Positions 32,236 through 44,059 of a DNA stretch of 64,000 nt are shown here, piece after piece. Made by a program: the position numbers and the translations under genes. Under the pieces are notes generated by a model, which did no database searches, was not told where the DNA came from, and worked only from the letters and a program-made list of their open reading frames with translations. The stretch is taken from contig CM041465.1 of assembly GCA_023213395.1 (NCBI GenBank), forward strand, positions 26,357,741 through 26,421,740, written 5' to 3'. Position 1 is the first letter of the stretch; each line of letters begins with the position of its first letter. This DNA is from Cycas panzhihuaensis. Taxonomy: Eukaryota; Cycadophyta.

Positions 32236-33289
32236 AAAGATAGGATCAGTATTTAGAGACTATGTGATCAATGAAGGAAGGTACAAGAATCAATTAATAA
32301 GGAGATGATAGAGAATGAGAATATTTTTGACTATATTGAGGATAAAGAAAAAAATCAGAATTAAGATAACTATGACCAATAAGAATAAAAGGTGTCAAAC
32401 AAGGTTTGATCATAACTGAGGCTATAGTGGACCCAAGCAACTAGACCCAAACATCATGAATGACTCATCTAAATGAATCTAACCTACTACAAGAATAGGT
32501 AGGGACAAAGTTATCATGCAACTTGCCTCGGATTACAAGATGATGATAATAATATATTCACCTTTTTTTTCCTTTCTACTTTTCTTTCTTTACTTTTTTT
32601 TTATACTCTTTTTTTTTTATTAATTTTTTTTTTTACTTTCATATTTTTTTTACAAGAATATAATCATAATCATCCAATTACAAAGTTCTTTTACTCAATA
32701 TCATAAAGATTTATCCTTTTCAATAGAACTCAATATGAAAGAAACCAATCTCCTTAAGGATTAAACTACAAGAAAGAAAGGAAATCAAAATTACGGTATC
32801 TCTGAATATTAAGGAAAGGTGATAGAATGAGTACCTACTTTAGAATGTAGATAGAGAGAACTAAGGATAATAAAAACAATAAAAAGAAAATAGTAGGTGA
32901 TATATGACCAAGAAGGAATTCTCAAGGTGAAGGACTAGTAAGAGGAAGTATGATCTAAGCAAATAATAAAGTGTCTAAAGTTGATGAATGAATCTCTCAT
33001 TTTAAGGATGAAGATAAATGATAAGTCTAAGGGCATAAATTCTCTCTTGATCATGAAGCTCAAAAGAGAAGAAGACCAAAACCTCAAAAAAGAAAACCCA
33101 CAATCCACAAATGCTAGAAGGAGAAAAAGGCTTATATGATCATGAATAAAAACTTTGATGAAAGTAAGAATGACTCAAAGAGAGGTGAGAAAAGATAAAA
33201 GAAAGGAATTATCCATAGTTTTATCTCTTTGGGCAAGAAGAAAGATTCAGATCCATAGTTTATCCTCATTGCAGAGATGAGGAGTATTG

Positions 33290-33865
33290 TTGAGCATAAA
33301 ACTTTCTTAAATATTGAAAGTTTATGGGCTTTTTGAATTCCAAACCTTCCATTACTGAGATTTGATAGGCTCCATTATTCAAATCTTTAATTACTAGATA
33401 AGGACCAGCTCACTTAGGAGAAAACTTACGTTGCTTGTCATGGAGGTATTCTAACTTCAATACTTTATTGCCAACATGAAACTTTCTGAGCCCAAGCTTC
33501 TTATCATGAGTAGCCTAAATCCTAGCCTTAGATGCCATATTATTTTGTAAGGCTTGTACATGAGTCTTATCTAGTTTTTTAAGTTCTAAGAGATGTGCTT
33601 CCCTTTAGAACTCTTTATTGGTGAATTCTTTCAATAAGATGCATAAGGAGGGAATCTCAACTTCTAATGGAAGAACAACTTCAACACCATAAACAAGAGA
33701 AAATAATGTCATGCCTGTAGCATTTATAATCGAGGTTTTATAAACCCATAATACGAGGAATAATTAAACATGCTAATCTCTATGAGAGGTTGCAACCATT
33801 TTGGCTAAAATTTTAGCTAAAATCTTATTAATGCTTCAACTTGGCCATTCACTTGAGGATGATAA
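33290..33865 (-). pseudogene. Gypsy-B integrase, C-terminal part
   Basis: The minus strand continues the integrase beyond Gypsy-C: HPQVNGQVEA carries the catalytic Glu, then LAKMVATSHRD. The C-terminal part near 33300-33480 reads FSPK, AGPYLVIKDLNNG, as in Gypsy-A. Frame changes separate the pieces. Confidence 0.8.
33861..33865. repeat. Target site duplication GATAA of Gypsy-C, left copy
   Basis: GATAA precedes Gypsy-C and is repeated at 48284-48288. Gypsy-A shows the same target once, near 8308-8325 on the opposite strand. Confidence 0.92.
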
Positions 33866-34175
33866 TGTAACATAACCCCACATTTCTTAAGCATTAGCAA
33901 GCGAGAGCCACCAAAGGGTTAAGGATTGATGTTATCTATTAAGATTTATACAAGGACCACTAAGCTGTCTAATAAGATGTAAGGTCATTATGGCCACCAA
34001 TAATATCATAAGAAAGAAGACCCCCCCAAGTATTATTATCTTTGAAGAGAAAGTACTTTAGTACTCCTTTTTGGTGATCAATTTATTTATGTTTTATTTA
34101 CAAATTTATGTTATTTCAGTCTTTACTTCTATTGGACTACATCTATAAGGTCGATTTCCATGAGGAAATAATTCA
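33866..34175 (+). repeat. Gypsy-C 5' LTR
   Basis: It begins TGTAACATAACCCC and ends AATTCA, 310 bp. Compared with the 345-bp 3' LTR it lacks about 40 bp after GACCCCCCC (near 34030). Confidence 0.92.
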
Positions 34176-34177
34176 AG

Positions 34178-34190
34178 TGGTATCAAAGCC
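34178..34190 (+). other. Gypsy-C primer binding site
   Basis: TGGTATCAAAGCC lies two bases after the LTR, the initiator-Met type. Confidence 0.9.
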
Positions 34191-35509
34191 ATGTTCACGA
34201 TTATGGGAAGTTGTTTAATAGGTCAAAAAAAATCAAATTTATTTTTCTCTATCAAATCAAGTACTTTCTCTACCTAAGTAAAGATCAAGGAAAGACCTTT
34301 GCTTCATACTCTCTCTATGGAGATTGAGGAACAACATCACCATGACCCTAAGAGTTACGAAAGAAGGGGAATTTCTCCCTTAAGTAACACTAGTATCTTT
34401 TTTTTTTTACTTCGTATTTTCTTTTTAGTTTCATTTCTTTATTTTAATTTTTATATTATATTGTTAGTCCAAGTGTAGATAACACCATTGGGTGCCTACC
34501 CTTTTCTTCCTTCCACCTCTCTTTCCCAAGTAGATAACACTACTGGTTGGCTACCTAAGTAGTTATGTAGAGACCCTATACTGGGGGTCTTTAAAAATCA
34601 TAGGGATTTGTCATTTTAGCTAAGCATATTATGACTTTTCCACTTCTTACATGAAGGATTGGAGATAACACTCCTGAACCAAGCCCTAGACAGAACCTAG
34701 ATATGGAAGCGTACCTCCATATACCTTCAAGTATATAGGAGGACCCCTTTTAGGTCTCAAATCTCTTCTTAGAATAGGTAAAGTATTGGCCGCTAAAGTC
34801 TTGTAGTGTAGTGATTAGAAATTAGCACCATGAAGCTACCTACCCTAAACTTTTGCATCAGAAGTTTATATTGGTAGGCCTATAAGACCAAGTATATCTT
34901 GTCTAGTGGTTAGTAGGATATCTTTGATCATTTTACATCTTGCTTTACCTACTCAATTTCCTAATTAAGATTGTAATCCACCTCATATAAAAAAAAAGGA
35001 GAGACTAATTTCTACTTACTACCTAAATTTAGAACCTATCAGTGTAGTCAAACTTTTAAAAAAAAAAAAAGAAGAAGAAAAAAAGAATAAAAATGAAGAA
35101 AAAGAAAAAAAAAAACCTACTTATTTATTCTTCATGGTACAAGTTCATAACTAAAAATCACCCTTACAACTCATATACCTTATTTCAATCAGCACATCAT
35201 GTTGGTCAGTTTGCATTAGGTTAGTTTGTGTAAATAAGTTTTATGTTTTTAGTAACTAGGTCACTAGGAGGCCCTGCCACCCTACCCACTTAGATGAGCC
35301 TTTTACACTCTTTCTAATGGGTCAAATATCTTAATTATATAATTTTTAGGGTCCACAGGCTATATACACCCCATCCCCCTATTTACCCCACCTCTCCCCC
35401 ATAATAACTCCCTTATCCTTATATCCTATTCTTTCTTAATTTATCCCACTTTATCCATCCCCCTTCTTTCTACTATTTCTTGCTTATATACGCCCCTTTT
35501 ATAGCTCTA
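34191..35509. other. Gypsy-C leader
   Basis: No coding region recognised. A direct repeat with AGATAACAC and GGCTACC or GTGCCTACC blocks occurs near 34476-34550. A-rich low complexity spans 35053-35116. Confidence 0.55.
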
Positions 35510-36430
35510 ATGGCAAAAACACAAGGAGAAAGAGTTATTGAGTTAACCATTGACTTCATCTAATTCAAGCAAGATGTCATTAGTAGGTTTGAGGGAATAC
35601 CTACCAAATTAGATCTCGAGGGTATAAGAAAAGAAAGTATGGTACAAATCTAGTAGTTGTTACAATCCCAACTCTACATCATAGGCACTTCTCATACAAT
35701 AAGTAATGAACCTCCCCCTTTTCAAGGAAGTAATACAACTATAGGAGGTTCTCCATCAATGTATCCTTTCTTTCATAAAACTAATATCCTTACCTTCTAT
35801 TTGAATGTGAATAAGGAATGTACCCAAAGTTGGATTAACAAGTTAGAATCCTATTTCACACTCCACTTAATGTCTGAGGAGGATAAACTCTTATATGCTT
35901 TAATCCACCTAGATGGGCAAGCCCACCAGTGGTTTAACTGGTGAAAACAAGAATATCCCTCCCACTTAGCATGGTCCCACTTTACCATCTATTTCTTTAA
36001 CAATACAAGGATGCATAGAGTCAATCTTTCTTCAAACAACTCACTCAACTTAAATAGAGTATAATAGTGGAAGCTTATACTAAAAAATTTTAAGCTTTAT
36101 GCAATTGCTCGCCATAAAGCCAAAACTTGGACTCCAAGATCATATTCATATGAGACTAAAGATAATAACAATCTACTCCCTTAAGGATGCATTCAAGTGG
36201 GCTCAAGTAATAGAGGTGAAATTTATGGCAGATAGACCCTCAGCTACTCATTGGGATAACATTTGATTCTCACATACTTGATAGTCAAACTTCTAATGAC
36301 CACGGCCCCAATTTGATGATGTTACTCATCCTCAAGTTGACTTTGTATGTCCTTGCCCACAACAGGATGATATGACTCGCCTAATTGTTAATCAATATAA
36401 TGATGACTCATCTACTTAAAGAGTTTAAAT
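35510..36430 (+). pseudogene. Gypsy-C gag
   Basis: The frame starts at ATG 35510 with MAKTQGERVIEL. It continues through an open stretch 35657-35944, with CTQSWINKLESYF and LIHLDGQAHQWFNW, the capsid motif common in gypsy gag before a Trp codon lost to TGA. Beyond 36100 it breaks up, and the zinc knuckle is not clearly readable. Confidence 0.78.
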
Positions 36431-36639
36431 TTCCCAAGCTAAATTACAATGCTGACTAAAGGTTGACCTCTATATGTGATGTGTAGAAAAGTGGACTTCT
36501 AGGCATGGTCACATCTACAAGGTATGATGCATGGTTTTTTCCATTGACCCATCCCTATCCCCTGATGAATCCTTTGATTTTGACTCTGAATATGAGGCTA
36601 AAGATGACACCCATGATGACTCTACCCCAGATCCTCACA

Positions 36640-36990
36640 CTAAAGTATCCCTATCTGCTATCACTACCTCCTCTTATCTTAAAGCCCTATGTATCTAAGG
36701 TATTCTTTATAAGACTCCAATGTCTATCTTGATTAATAGTTTCATATCACTCAATTTCATTGATATCTCTATAGACTATTAACTTAACCTATATATAGTA
36801 CTGAAAACTAGCTTCACCTGTTCTCTGCCAGGGTACGAACAACTCCATTGTGTTAGTGTTATTAAAAACCTACAAGTCCAAATTGGCTCCTATTTGTCGG
36901 TGTCAAATTTCTATGCCTTATCAATAAGAGGGTCAGATGCCATCTTGGGGATTTAGTGGTTACAAACTCTAGGAACTTATAGTACAAATA
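36640..36990 (+). pseudogene. Gypsy-C protease
   Basis: ILINSFISLNFIDISI aligns with the gypsy protease active-site block; the catalytic Asp-Ser-Gly reads Asn-Ser-Phe. RGSDAILGI near 36930 is the conserved closing motif. It is broken by stops. Confidence 0.75.
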
Positions 36991-37089
36991 ACTCACCTAA
37001 TAATCCATTCATTACTTTCAAAGACTAAATGGGTTAAAATCACAAAATTTTTGGGATGTAATCCCTCCTAGCTAAGTGGTCTCTCCTAA

Positions 37090-37574
37090 ACATATGAAAT
37101 GCCATCTTCAATCTCGCTTAGGATACATAATATGCCTCAATAATATTTAAATTGAATTATAAATTCACCCATATATCTAGGACGTCATTACCCAATACAA
37201 GCAGGTATTTACTCCTCTACATGATACTAGCCCACCTAATCATGGCTTTTATCATACAATTAACCTCCAATCTAATCATAACCCTATCAACCTAAGACCC
37301 TACCATAACTCATACGTTTAAAAGAACAAAATTAAGAAACTCATAACTAAGCTCCTTGACATAGGCATAATCCAACTAAGCAAAAGGCCTTATATAACTC
37401 CAATCATCTTAGTTAGGAAGAAAGATGGTTCCTTCTACCTCTGTGTTGATTATGGAGAGCTAAATAAAATTATTATAAAACATAAGTTTCTCACCCCTCA
37501 CATAAAAGACATGCTGAATGAAATCCATAGCATGACTATTTTTTCTAAGCTAGACCTTTAGTCCAATTACTACC
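37090..37574 (+). pseudogene. Gypsy-C reverse transcriptase, first part
   Basis: The approach to RT reads YKQVFTPLHDTSPPNHGFYH. RT blocks follow: PIILVRKKDGSFYLCVDYGE, LNKIIIKHKFLTP and MTIFSKLDL. The reading is cut after the codons for Asn-Tyr-Tyr by the insert at 37575 and resumes at 40205. Leaving out the insert and one duplicate copy gives a continuous frame. Confidence 0.88.
37567..37574. repeat. Target duplication TTACTACC, left copy
   Basis: TTACTACC occurs here and at 40202-40209, on either side of the unknown insert. Only the inner CTACC may be the true 5-bp duplication, with three more bases matching by chance. Confidence 0.85.
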
Positions 37575-40204
37575 TGGTTCCTGGCTACTGGGAATGGATT
37601 TGGGAAGTGTCGACTCAGGTAAGCTCAGGTATATGTTCTTGCTCCCATCCTCACTCTTGTTTGACCAAGGTTGCTTAGTGTATTGCCTGATACATGCTTG
37701 CCTATCATTTGCATGACTGATTGCTTTCTTGCTTGATCACACTGCTTGTGCCTGCCGCACACCACTTAGCCTATGACGACCCACCGTGGGGGTACTCCTC
37801 AGCGAGTCATGCACCCCATATGGCACTCAGCCACCCACACCATCTCCACCGCCCCTTGAGCACCTCAGTTGGGTGCGTCTCGTCCATGACAACATCCTGC
37901 CTCTACTTTGATTTTCTTTCTAAGTATGATAGGACCCCCCGTTGAGACCTGTCCCTCTCTTCTGGCCACCTGTTGGTCACCTGTGCAATAATTCCTAGCC
38001 TGCTCAGCTTTAACATACCTGTTGTTTAGCTTTAGGCCCTATTTTTGTCCTAATTTTAGCCTACAGGCCCGCATCGCTGTAAACATAGCGATACCATGAT
38101 ATTTACTATGGTATCGCGAAGTTTACCGTGGTGCGACTGTTTAAAATTATTTTTTAAAATAATCGCGACAGTTCCCACTCTTTTTGTGGAACTGCCATGT
38201 GGCGTCTATGCCTATTCACTTTCTTGCAACCCTAAATGCTGACTTAGGGTTAGTGGGAACATAAAACCCAAACAGTGAATCATTTGTCTCTTTTCTTCTT
38301 TCATTCTTTCATTGCATTACTACAACTCTCTCTCTAGGACTGCAAAAGGACATGCTCTTTGGCTCTACTACTCTTTCTACAGGGATTCCTACTGCATCTT
38401 AGGTCCTGCTCCAGCAGCTCATGCCCTCTCTTTGTAGGTTTACACAGTGGAGAAAGAAGTACTCACAGGAACTCTCCAAAGCAAAGCTCCAAGGTCCCAA
38501 AATCACAGTTATGTTCCCACAATTGCCCCTCCTTCAAGCCAGCCTCAAAATCCTATCAAACACAGGCTTCTTCTCCTATTTTCCAGCAGGAATAAGCTTC
38601 TATTCCCTGCTGCAAGGTACTTCTCAATGTTTTCTCTAGGATTTATATTTTTTCCCTTACTTTCTATGAACAGTTCTTAGTTATTTTGTTGTTCTTGGCT
38701 TTGTACCCTTTAAGAACTAGTTCTTTGCATCCTACCTTGCAGTGCTCCCTCTCATTTCCTGCAAGTCCACTTTAAGGTGGTTGTGCAAGAGGGTTACACA
38801 AGGAAAGGTAAAGGGAGAAAGGTAGGGTTAGTCCCCCTTGTTGACCTTCTCCCCAAGGGTCCAAACCCTTCCTTCCCTTCCTCTTGCACCTACTACCTCC
38901 CTTGGAGCTGGGCTAGGGATTTGGGAGCCTGTTTCTAGATCTGAAATAGTGTTGGTAGCCCATTTCCATGCTAGTTTCATACCTGCACTTGCTAGTTTTG
39001 GGCACCACATAAGCCCCAAAACCTTTCCCAGTTGGTTTATGACCCGTAGCCCATCCCAACTAGATGATTTGCTACTCATAGCACTTCATCCCTTGGGTGT
39101 GCTTATACATCATTCTATTGGTCTATCTTCTCTCTTGCTCATTGTCCTGTACAATTAGTATACTTTATTTTTCTTTCCTCGAGGCTAAATGGAGATTTCT
39201 GTGGGTGAGCTGGCCATTCCGAGGCTAACTCTTTTACTTTGGGTACCATTTGGTGTTGATGCTTACTCGAGTCTTGTCTAGAGTTTTGGAGTAATGTGCA
39301 ATGTGTCCTTGATTTAATTTGATATCAGCTTCTTTGTATTTACATAGACATATAGTAGATATATTTGGTACCCCCTCTTCTGAGAGGGAGAAACTTTCAT
39401 GTTGTGATTGACAAGTTTTACTGTAACAGAGATACACACGAGGCAAGTTCGTTAACAGGTTGGCCTCTTGTTAGTTGTATTTCCTTGTTTCTTTTTCATT
39501 ATCCTTACCTTGTTTTGCTTCTTTTGCATATTTGGGAAAGGTAAGATAGCCCCTTGACTACTCACGGCAACATTCGCTGGCTAGTCTCTCATCTATGTGA
39601 TAAGTTGGAGTGGGAGAGCGTGCAAAGAATCGAAGGTTGCAACACTCCAACCACACTCTGTGTCCAGGTATTCTTCTTTTCCTTTTTTATCCTTTCCTGC
39701 AGCATTTTTCTTCCATGCATATGTTTGCATACTAAAACATATATTAAACAAAAAAGAGAAAAGGAATTCATCTTTGCATTTGTACGTCTTTTCGTTTGTA
39801 GTTATTTTATCACATGTAGGTAGTTCTCCTTGGACGTGAGTTATCCATTCCTCACTTCCCCGACTAGCCCACACATAGGATATCATACTATGCACACTCA
39901 CATGCATGTCACCTTCTCTCTCTCTTGAGAAGATGCAACCCTTTAGGATCCCTCTTCCTCTTCCTGGCCATCTAAAGGATAGGAGGGCCTCACCTTTTGG
40001 GATGACCCAAGGCCTCGCCTTGCGTCCCTCTCCAAAGATCGCCCTAAAGCAATTAGGCACCATTTACAGGTCTCGAATCTGCACTCTGGTGCACAGATGC
40101 CCTATGTGGTGTTTTCTTATCGATTAATCCCACTCATAGCCGGACTACATCTTAGATAGTCATATCTTACTAAATGTAGGAGACCGCCCCGTAGATGCGT
40201 TTTA
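37575..40204. mobile_element. CpG-rich insertion of unknown class, candidate solo LTR
   Basis: About 2.63 kb inside the Gypsy-C RT, flanked by an exact direct repeat. It is visibly richer in GC and CpG than everything around it, and long frames stay open in several registers, so it looks much less decayed. No protein family is recognised. The ends show no inverted repeat. It starts TGG and would end TTTTA if the duplication is CTACC, so a solo LTR with TG and a mutated CA end is plausible. A TATA-like ATAAAA near 38262, followed by a CT-rich stretch, would fit an LTR promoter. An 8-bp duplication would instead suggest a DNA transposon. Orientation is unknown. Confidence 0.75.
38070..38135. 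repeat. Imperfect 28-bp inverted repeat
   Basis: The inner arms GCGATACCAT (38088-38097) and ATGGTATCGC (38108-38117) are perfect around a 10-base loop. The outer arms continue with GTAAAC against GTTTAC and CGCA against TGCG. It lies inside the CpG-rich insertion. Confidence 0.9.
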
Positions 40205-40650
40205 CTACCAAATCCTAATTGCCTTAGAAGATTACCATAAAATAGCATTTAAAATATATCATGACCATTTTGAGTTTCATGTAATGCCCTTTGACCTTTG
40301 TAATACCCCAATAATTTTTCAAGCCCTTATAAACAAAATTTTTGGCCTCTATCTTCAAAAATTTGTTATAGTCTTCTTTGATAACATTCTTATTTATAGT
40401 GTCTGCCTAGACCACCACATCCAACACCTAGAAATTATCCTTCAAATACTACAAAACCACCAATACTATGCAAAATTATCTAAGTGTGAGTTTGGGCAAT
40501 CTGAACTCAAATACTTATGGTACATTATCTCATCGAAAGGGGTATGTGTGGACCTCAATAAAATATCTGTCATCATGACTTGGCCAATACCTACCACCCT
40601 TACCCAACTACAAGTATTCCTCAGGCTCATAGGATTGTACTAGTGGTTTA
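40205..40650 (+). pseudogene. Gypsy-C reverse transcriptase, second part
   Basis: The reading resumes at Tyr-Tyr and runs YHKIAFKIYHDHFEF, MPFDLCNTPIIFQ, KFVIVFFDNILIYS (catalytic box FFDN, where the family has a Tyr or Phe-x-Asp-Asp) and LSKCEFGQSELKYLWYIIS. 40284-40643 is open, the best-kept part of Gypsy-C. Confidence 0.9.
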
Positions 40651-40659
40651 TACCTAACT

Positions 40660-40916
40660 ATGTCACCCTCACTGCCCCCTTAACTAGTCTCCTTTATAAA
40701 GATGTTTTTCAATGGTCTCTAGAAGCTGATGCTACTTTTTCTTACCTAAAAGTCGTAATGACCCCTACCCTAGTCCTCATCACTCATAATTTTAATGAAC
40801 CTTTCCAACTTGAATGTGATGCCTTGGGATTTAAACTAGATATAGTCCTAATGAAAGACTCTCATCCCATTACATTGAAGAACTAAAAATTAAAAGATCA
40901 TGAGCTCTATCTCTCT
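40660..40916 (+). pseudogene. Gypsy-C RNase H, first part
   Basis: FQWSLEADATFSYLK, LVLITHNFNEPFQLECDA and HPIT give the N-terminal RNase H blocks. The reading stops at TATCTCTCT where Copia-2 enters and continues at 46206. Confidence 0.85.
40912..40916. repeat. Target site duplication TCTCT of Copia-2, left copy
   Basis: TCTCT precedes Copia-2 and recurs at 46206-46210. With one copy removed the RNase H frame is continuous. Confidence 0.93.
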
Positions 40917-41574
40917 TGTTAGATAATATAACAACAATATTGTGGAGGTAAAAATTTTGATAGGCAGCATGGTTTCCCCCTTAAACTTTTACAAGGGGAT
41001 CTAAGGGGGGTAAGAGCCTCCCTTGGCTAGGGGATGCAGGAGAAGCCAGAACCCCCTCACCCCAAAGAGGGGGTTTAGGGGCATTAGCCCTTAACCTAAA
41101 AATCTAACATTGTAAAACATATTAAATTGTAAAAATAATTAAGGTCATTCATTCAAAATACCCCATATTTGATGGTCAAAATTTGTGCCTTGTATGACTC
41201 TCTCAGATAGCCCGATTTAGAATATTATTTTTCATTATGTTGATGGTATTCAATGTATTGGATATACTGTATTAAGAAGAGGTAATTGGTTATTGTTGTT
41301 GTGAGCATTCTACTATCAATCTTATGTATTTCTCTATTCCTGGATAATAAAGATTGATACCTTTCTTATGTGGATATTTTCCTAGTACGTTGTTAGGTTT
41401 TTACCATATTATATCTAGTGTATATATGATGCTTTAGATTTCTGATTTATTTATTGTATTATCTCTAGTTTAAGAACTTGCATGTTAAATTTTAGCTTAA
41501 ATTTCTATAACTAGTTGTAAAATAATTTAGATCTTGGTGGCATTTCTGGTTATTAGGGCCTTGTTTTCTTAACA
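40917..41574 (+). repeat. Copia-2 5' LTR
   Basis: It starts TGTTAGATAATATAAC and ends TTTCTTAACA, 658 bp. Confidence 0.95.
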
Positions 41575-41576
41575 AG

Positions 41577-41589
41577 TGGTATTAGGGCC
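41577..41589 (+). other. Copia-2 primer binding site
   Basis: TGGTATTAGGGCC, the initiator-Met site with two changes. Confidence 0.85.
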
Positions 41590-41647
41590 ACTTTTATTTT
41601 TGTAGCAAGTTTATGAAGGTTTTGGTATTGATATTTTTGTGCACCAA

Positions 41648-42403
41648 ATGGTGAAACTGATGAATGTAATATTTGAGGTGGAGAAATTCAATGGCAAAAA
41701 CAACTTCAAGTTGTGGAAGCTAAAAGCGTATGATGTTCTAGTATAATAGGGATTATATAGAAATCTAGAAGGTAAATTGAAGAAACTTATAGGGATTGAC
41801 AATGATGAATAGGATGGTCTAGATAAAAGGGCTCTTAGCATAATATGATTGTACTTGGTAGATGAAGTATTTTTTAACATCGTAGGGGAGAAGATAACAA
41901 TAGGATTATTAACTCGGTTGGAAGGCTTGTACATGACCAAATCAATGATCAATTGAATCTACTTTAAGAGGTAGCTACACTCATTGTATATGAAGGAAGG
42001 TATAAAAATTCTTGATCATTTAAATATTTTTAATACTCTTTTTTATTAGTTGATTAGTATCAATGTCATGACTAAGGATGAGGATAAGCTTGTTATCTTA
42101 TTATATTCATTACTAGAATCTTGGGATAATATTTTCATCTCAATTAGTTTTAGCACTACAGATGAATTGAACTATGATTCTATTGTGAGTGCTTTGCTGA
42201 CGGAAGAGGTAAGGAGGAAGTCTAGTCTTGAAACCTTCACACCAGAAGCTATAATAATAAGAGGCAGAATGATTGAGAGAGGTCAAATCTCCAGGGATAG
42301 ATCAAGGTTAAAGTCAAAAGGTAAGAAGAGTAAGCTCAGATGTTGGCACTACAATAAGACAGGTCACCTCAAGAAGGATTGCTACAAAAGGAAGGAGTTC
42401 TAG
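41648..42403 (+). pseudogene. Copia-2 gag
   Basis: ATG at 41648 opens VKLMNVIFEVEKFNGKN and NFKLWKLKAYDV, the copia gag start. 42050-42403 is open and ends with the basic stretch and the knuckle CWHYNKTGHLKKDC, which has Tyr for the second Cys as in Copia-1. Stops lie between 41740 and 42050. Confidence 0.88.
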
Positions 42404-42469
42404 AAATAGGAAGATCTTGCCAAGGAGGATAATTAGGTGGAGTCAAATTAAGGCACAGATGATGATGTC

Positions 42470-42960
42470 TTAATTACTTATAATATTTCCCATTATCATC
42501 ATGATTGGTTATTAGGTTCAAGTGCTTCATACCATATGTGTCTATAAAAGAGTTGGCTTTCATCATACCAACCTCTTGATGGTGGTGATGTACTTATGGG
42601 AAATGAAGTGTTTTATAAGACAGTGGTCGTTAATAGCATTAGAATCAAAATGTTTAATGGTATAGTAAGAACATTAACTAAAGTTAGACATGTACCTAAT
42701 CTAAAAAGGAATCTGATTTCCTTAGATGAACTAGATTCTAGTGCCTATAAGTACACATGTTATGAAAGAGTCTTAAAGGTGTCAAAGGACACCTTGGTTG
42801 TTATGAAAGCCTTAAAGAAAGGAAACCTTCATATTTTGGTGGGAAGTATAGATATCAGCCATGTAGCTATAACATCAAAGACTATAGAGGATCCAGCTCA
42901 ATTATAGAATCAGAGACTTAAGCACATGAGTGAGAGAGGACTTAAGGTATTGATGAACTG
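42470..42960 (+). pseudogene. Copia-2 protease and pre-integrase region
   Basis: WLLGSSASYHM marks the protease site with Asp-Ser-Gly replaced by Gly-Ser-Ser, so catalysis is lost. 42596-42907 is open (GNEVFYKTV, HVPNLKRNLISLDELDS, KALKKGNLHILVGS). It aligns with 139-690 of Copia-1. Confidence 0.87.
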
Positions 42961-43059
42961 TAAGTTGCTTCCTAACATGTAACTTTCAGATTTGATTTTT
43001 ATAAACATTGTGTTTTTAGAAAACAATATAGACTTGGGTTTAAAGTAAGGAGGCACACT

Positions 43060-43800
43060 AGTAAAGGTGTTTTAGATTATATACATTCAGATGTGTGTGG
43101 ACTAGCCCCTATAATATCTTACGAAGGATCATTGTACTTTATTATATTTATAGATGATTACTCCAAAAAAGTATGGGTCTATTTTTTGAAAAAGATATAT
43201 GAAGCTTTCAGTATGTTTAAATAGTTCAAGGCTCTAGTTGAGAAGAGCATTGGTATATTAATCAAATGTTTAAAAACTGATAATGGAGGTGAGTTCAACT
43301 CTTTGGAGTTTGAGAACTACTACAAAGAAGTTAGGATTGAAAGTCATAAGATCACTAGATATAGTCTACAGCAAAATGGCATAGCTGAGCATATGAATAA
43401 GACACTCTTGGAAGGAGTGAGAAGCATGTTAAGTAATGTAGGAGTGGAGTACGGCTTATGGGAAAAAGCTATTTAGATAGCTTGTTATTTAGTAAATAGG
43501 CCACCATCACTTGCAATATACTGTAAGATTCCTAAAGAGGTATGGACTAGACATCTATATGACTATTCAAATTTAAAAGTTTTGGTTGTGATGCTTATGC
43601 CTTAACTAATAAAAATCAATTTTTAAAGTTAGACCCAAAATCTAAGAGATGTATCTTTATTAGTTATGGTGATAGAGATGGTGTGAAGGGATATAGGTTA
43701 TGGTATCCTACTACCCATAAAATCACTATTAACAGAGATGTTGTGTTTGATGAATATCTCTTTCTAAAATTAGGTAGTGTAGAAGTTAAAGTGAAATAGG
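43060..43800 (+). pseudogene. Copia-2 integrase
   Basis: Readable blocks include IIFIDDYSKKVWVYF in pieces, KTDNGGEFNSLEFENY with the second Asp intact, NGIAEHMNKTLLEG with the Glu, and LVNRPP. 43541-43560 shows the uninterrupted site that carries the small LTR element in Copia-1. Several frame changes are present. Confidence 0.87.
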
Positions 43801-44059
43801 AGTAAAAAGTCAAACATCAATAGGTCAAGCTTAAGACCCAGCCATCTTTGGAAATAAAAAAGTAGGAAGATCTTTCTGAAGATAAATCTTTAGCAGATTT
43901 ATAAGAGTATGTGGATACTCCTCCACCAACTATTAGAAGATCTATATAAGTTAGTCATCCACCTGACATATACAACCATTCTATTTCTATTACTTTAGTT
44001 TCTAATGATGGTGAGCCAACATGCTATCAGGAAATAATAGATGATATCCATAGTGAGAA

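Noticed and set aside
37567-37574. hAT transposon as the source of the 8-bp duplication
   Set aside because: No terminal inverted repeat and no transposase could be found, so I kept the class open instead of naming hAT.
39593-40063. A 156-codon minus-strand open frame in the CpG-rich insertion, and overlapping plus-strand frames at 38359-38680
   Set aside because: Several registers are open at once on both strands, which follows from higher GC and low decay. No frame shows a recognisable domain or family, so I do not call genes.
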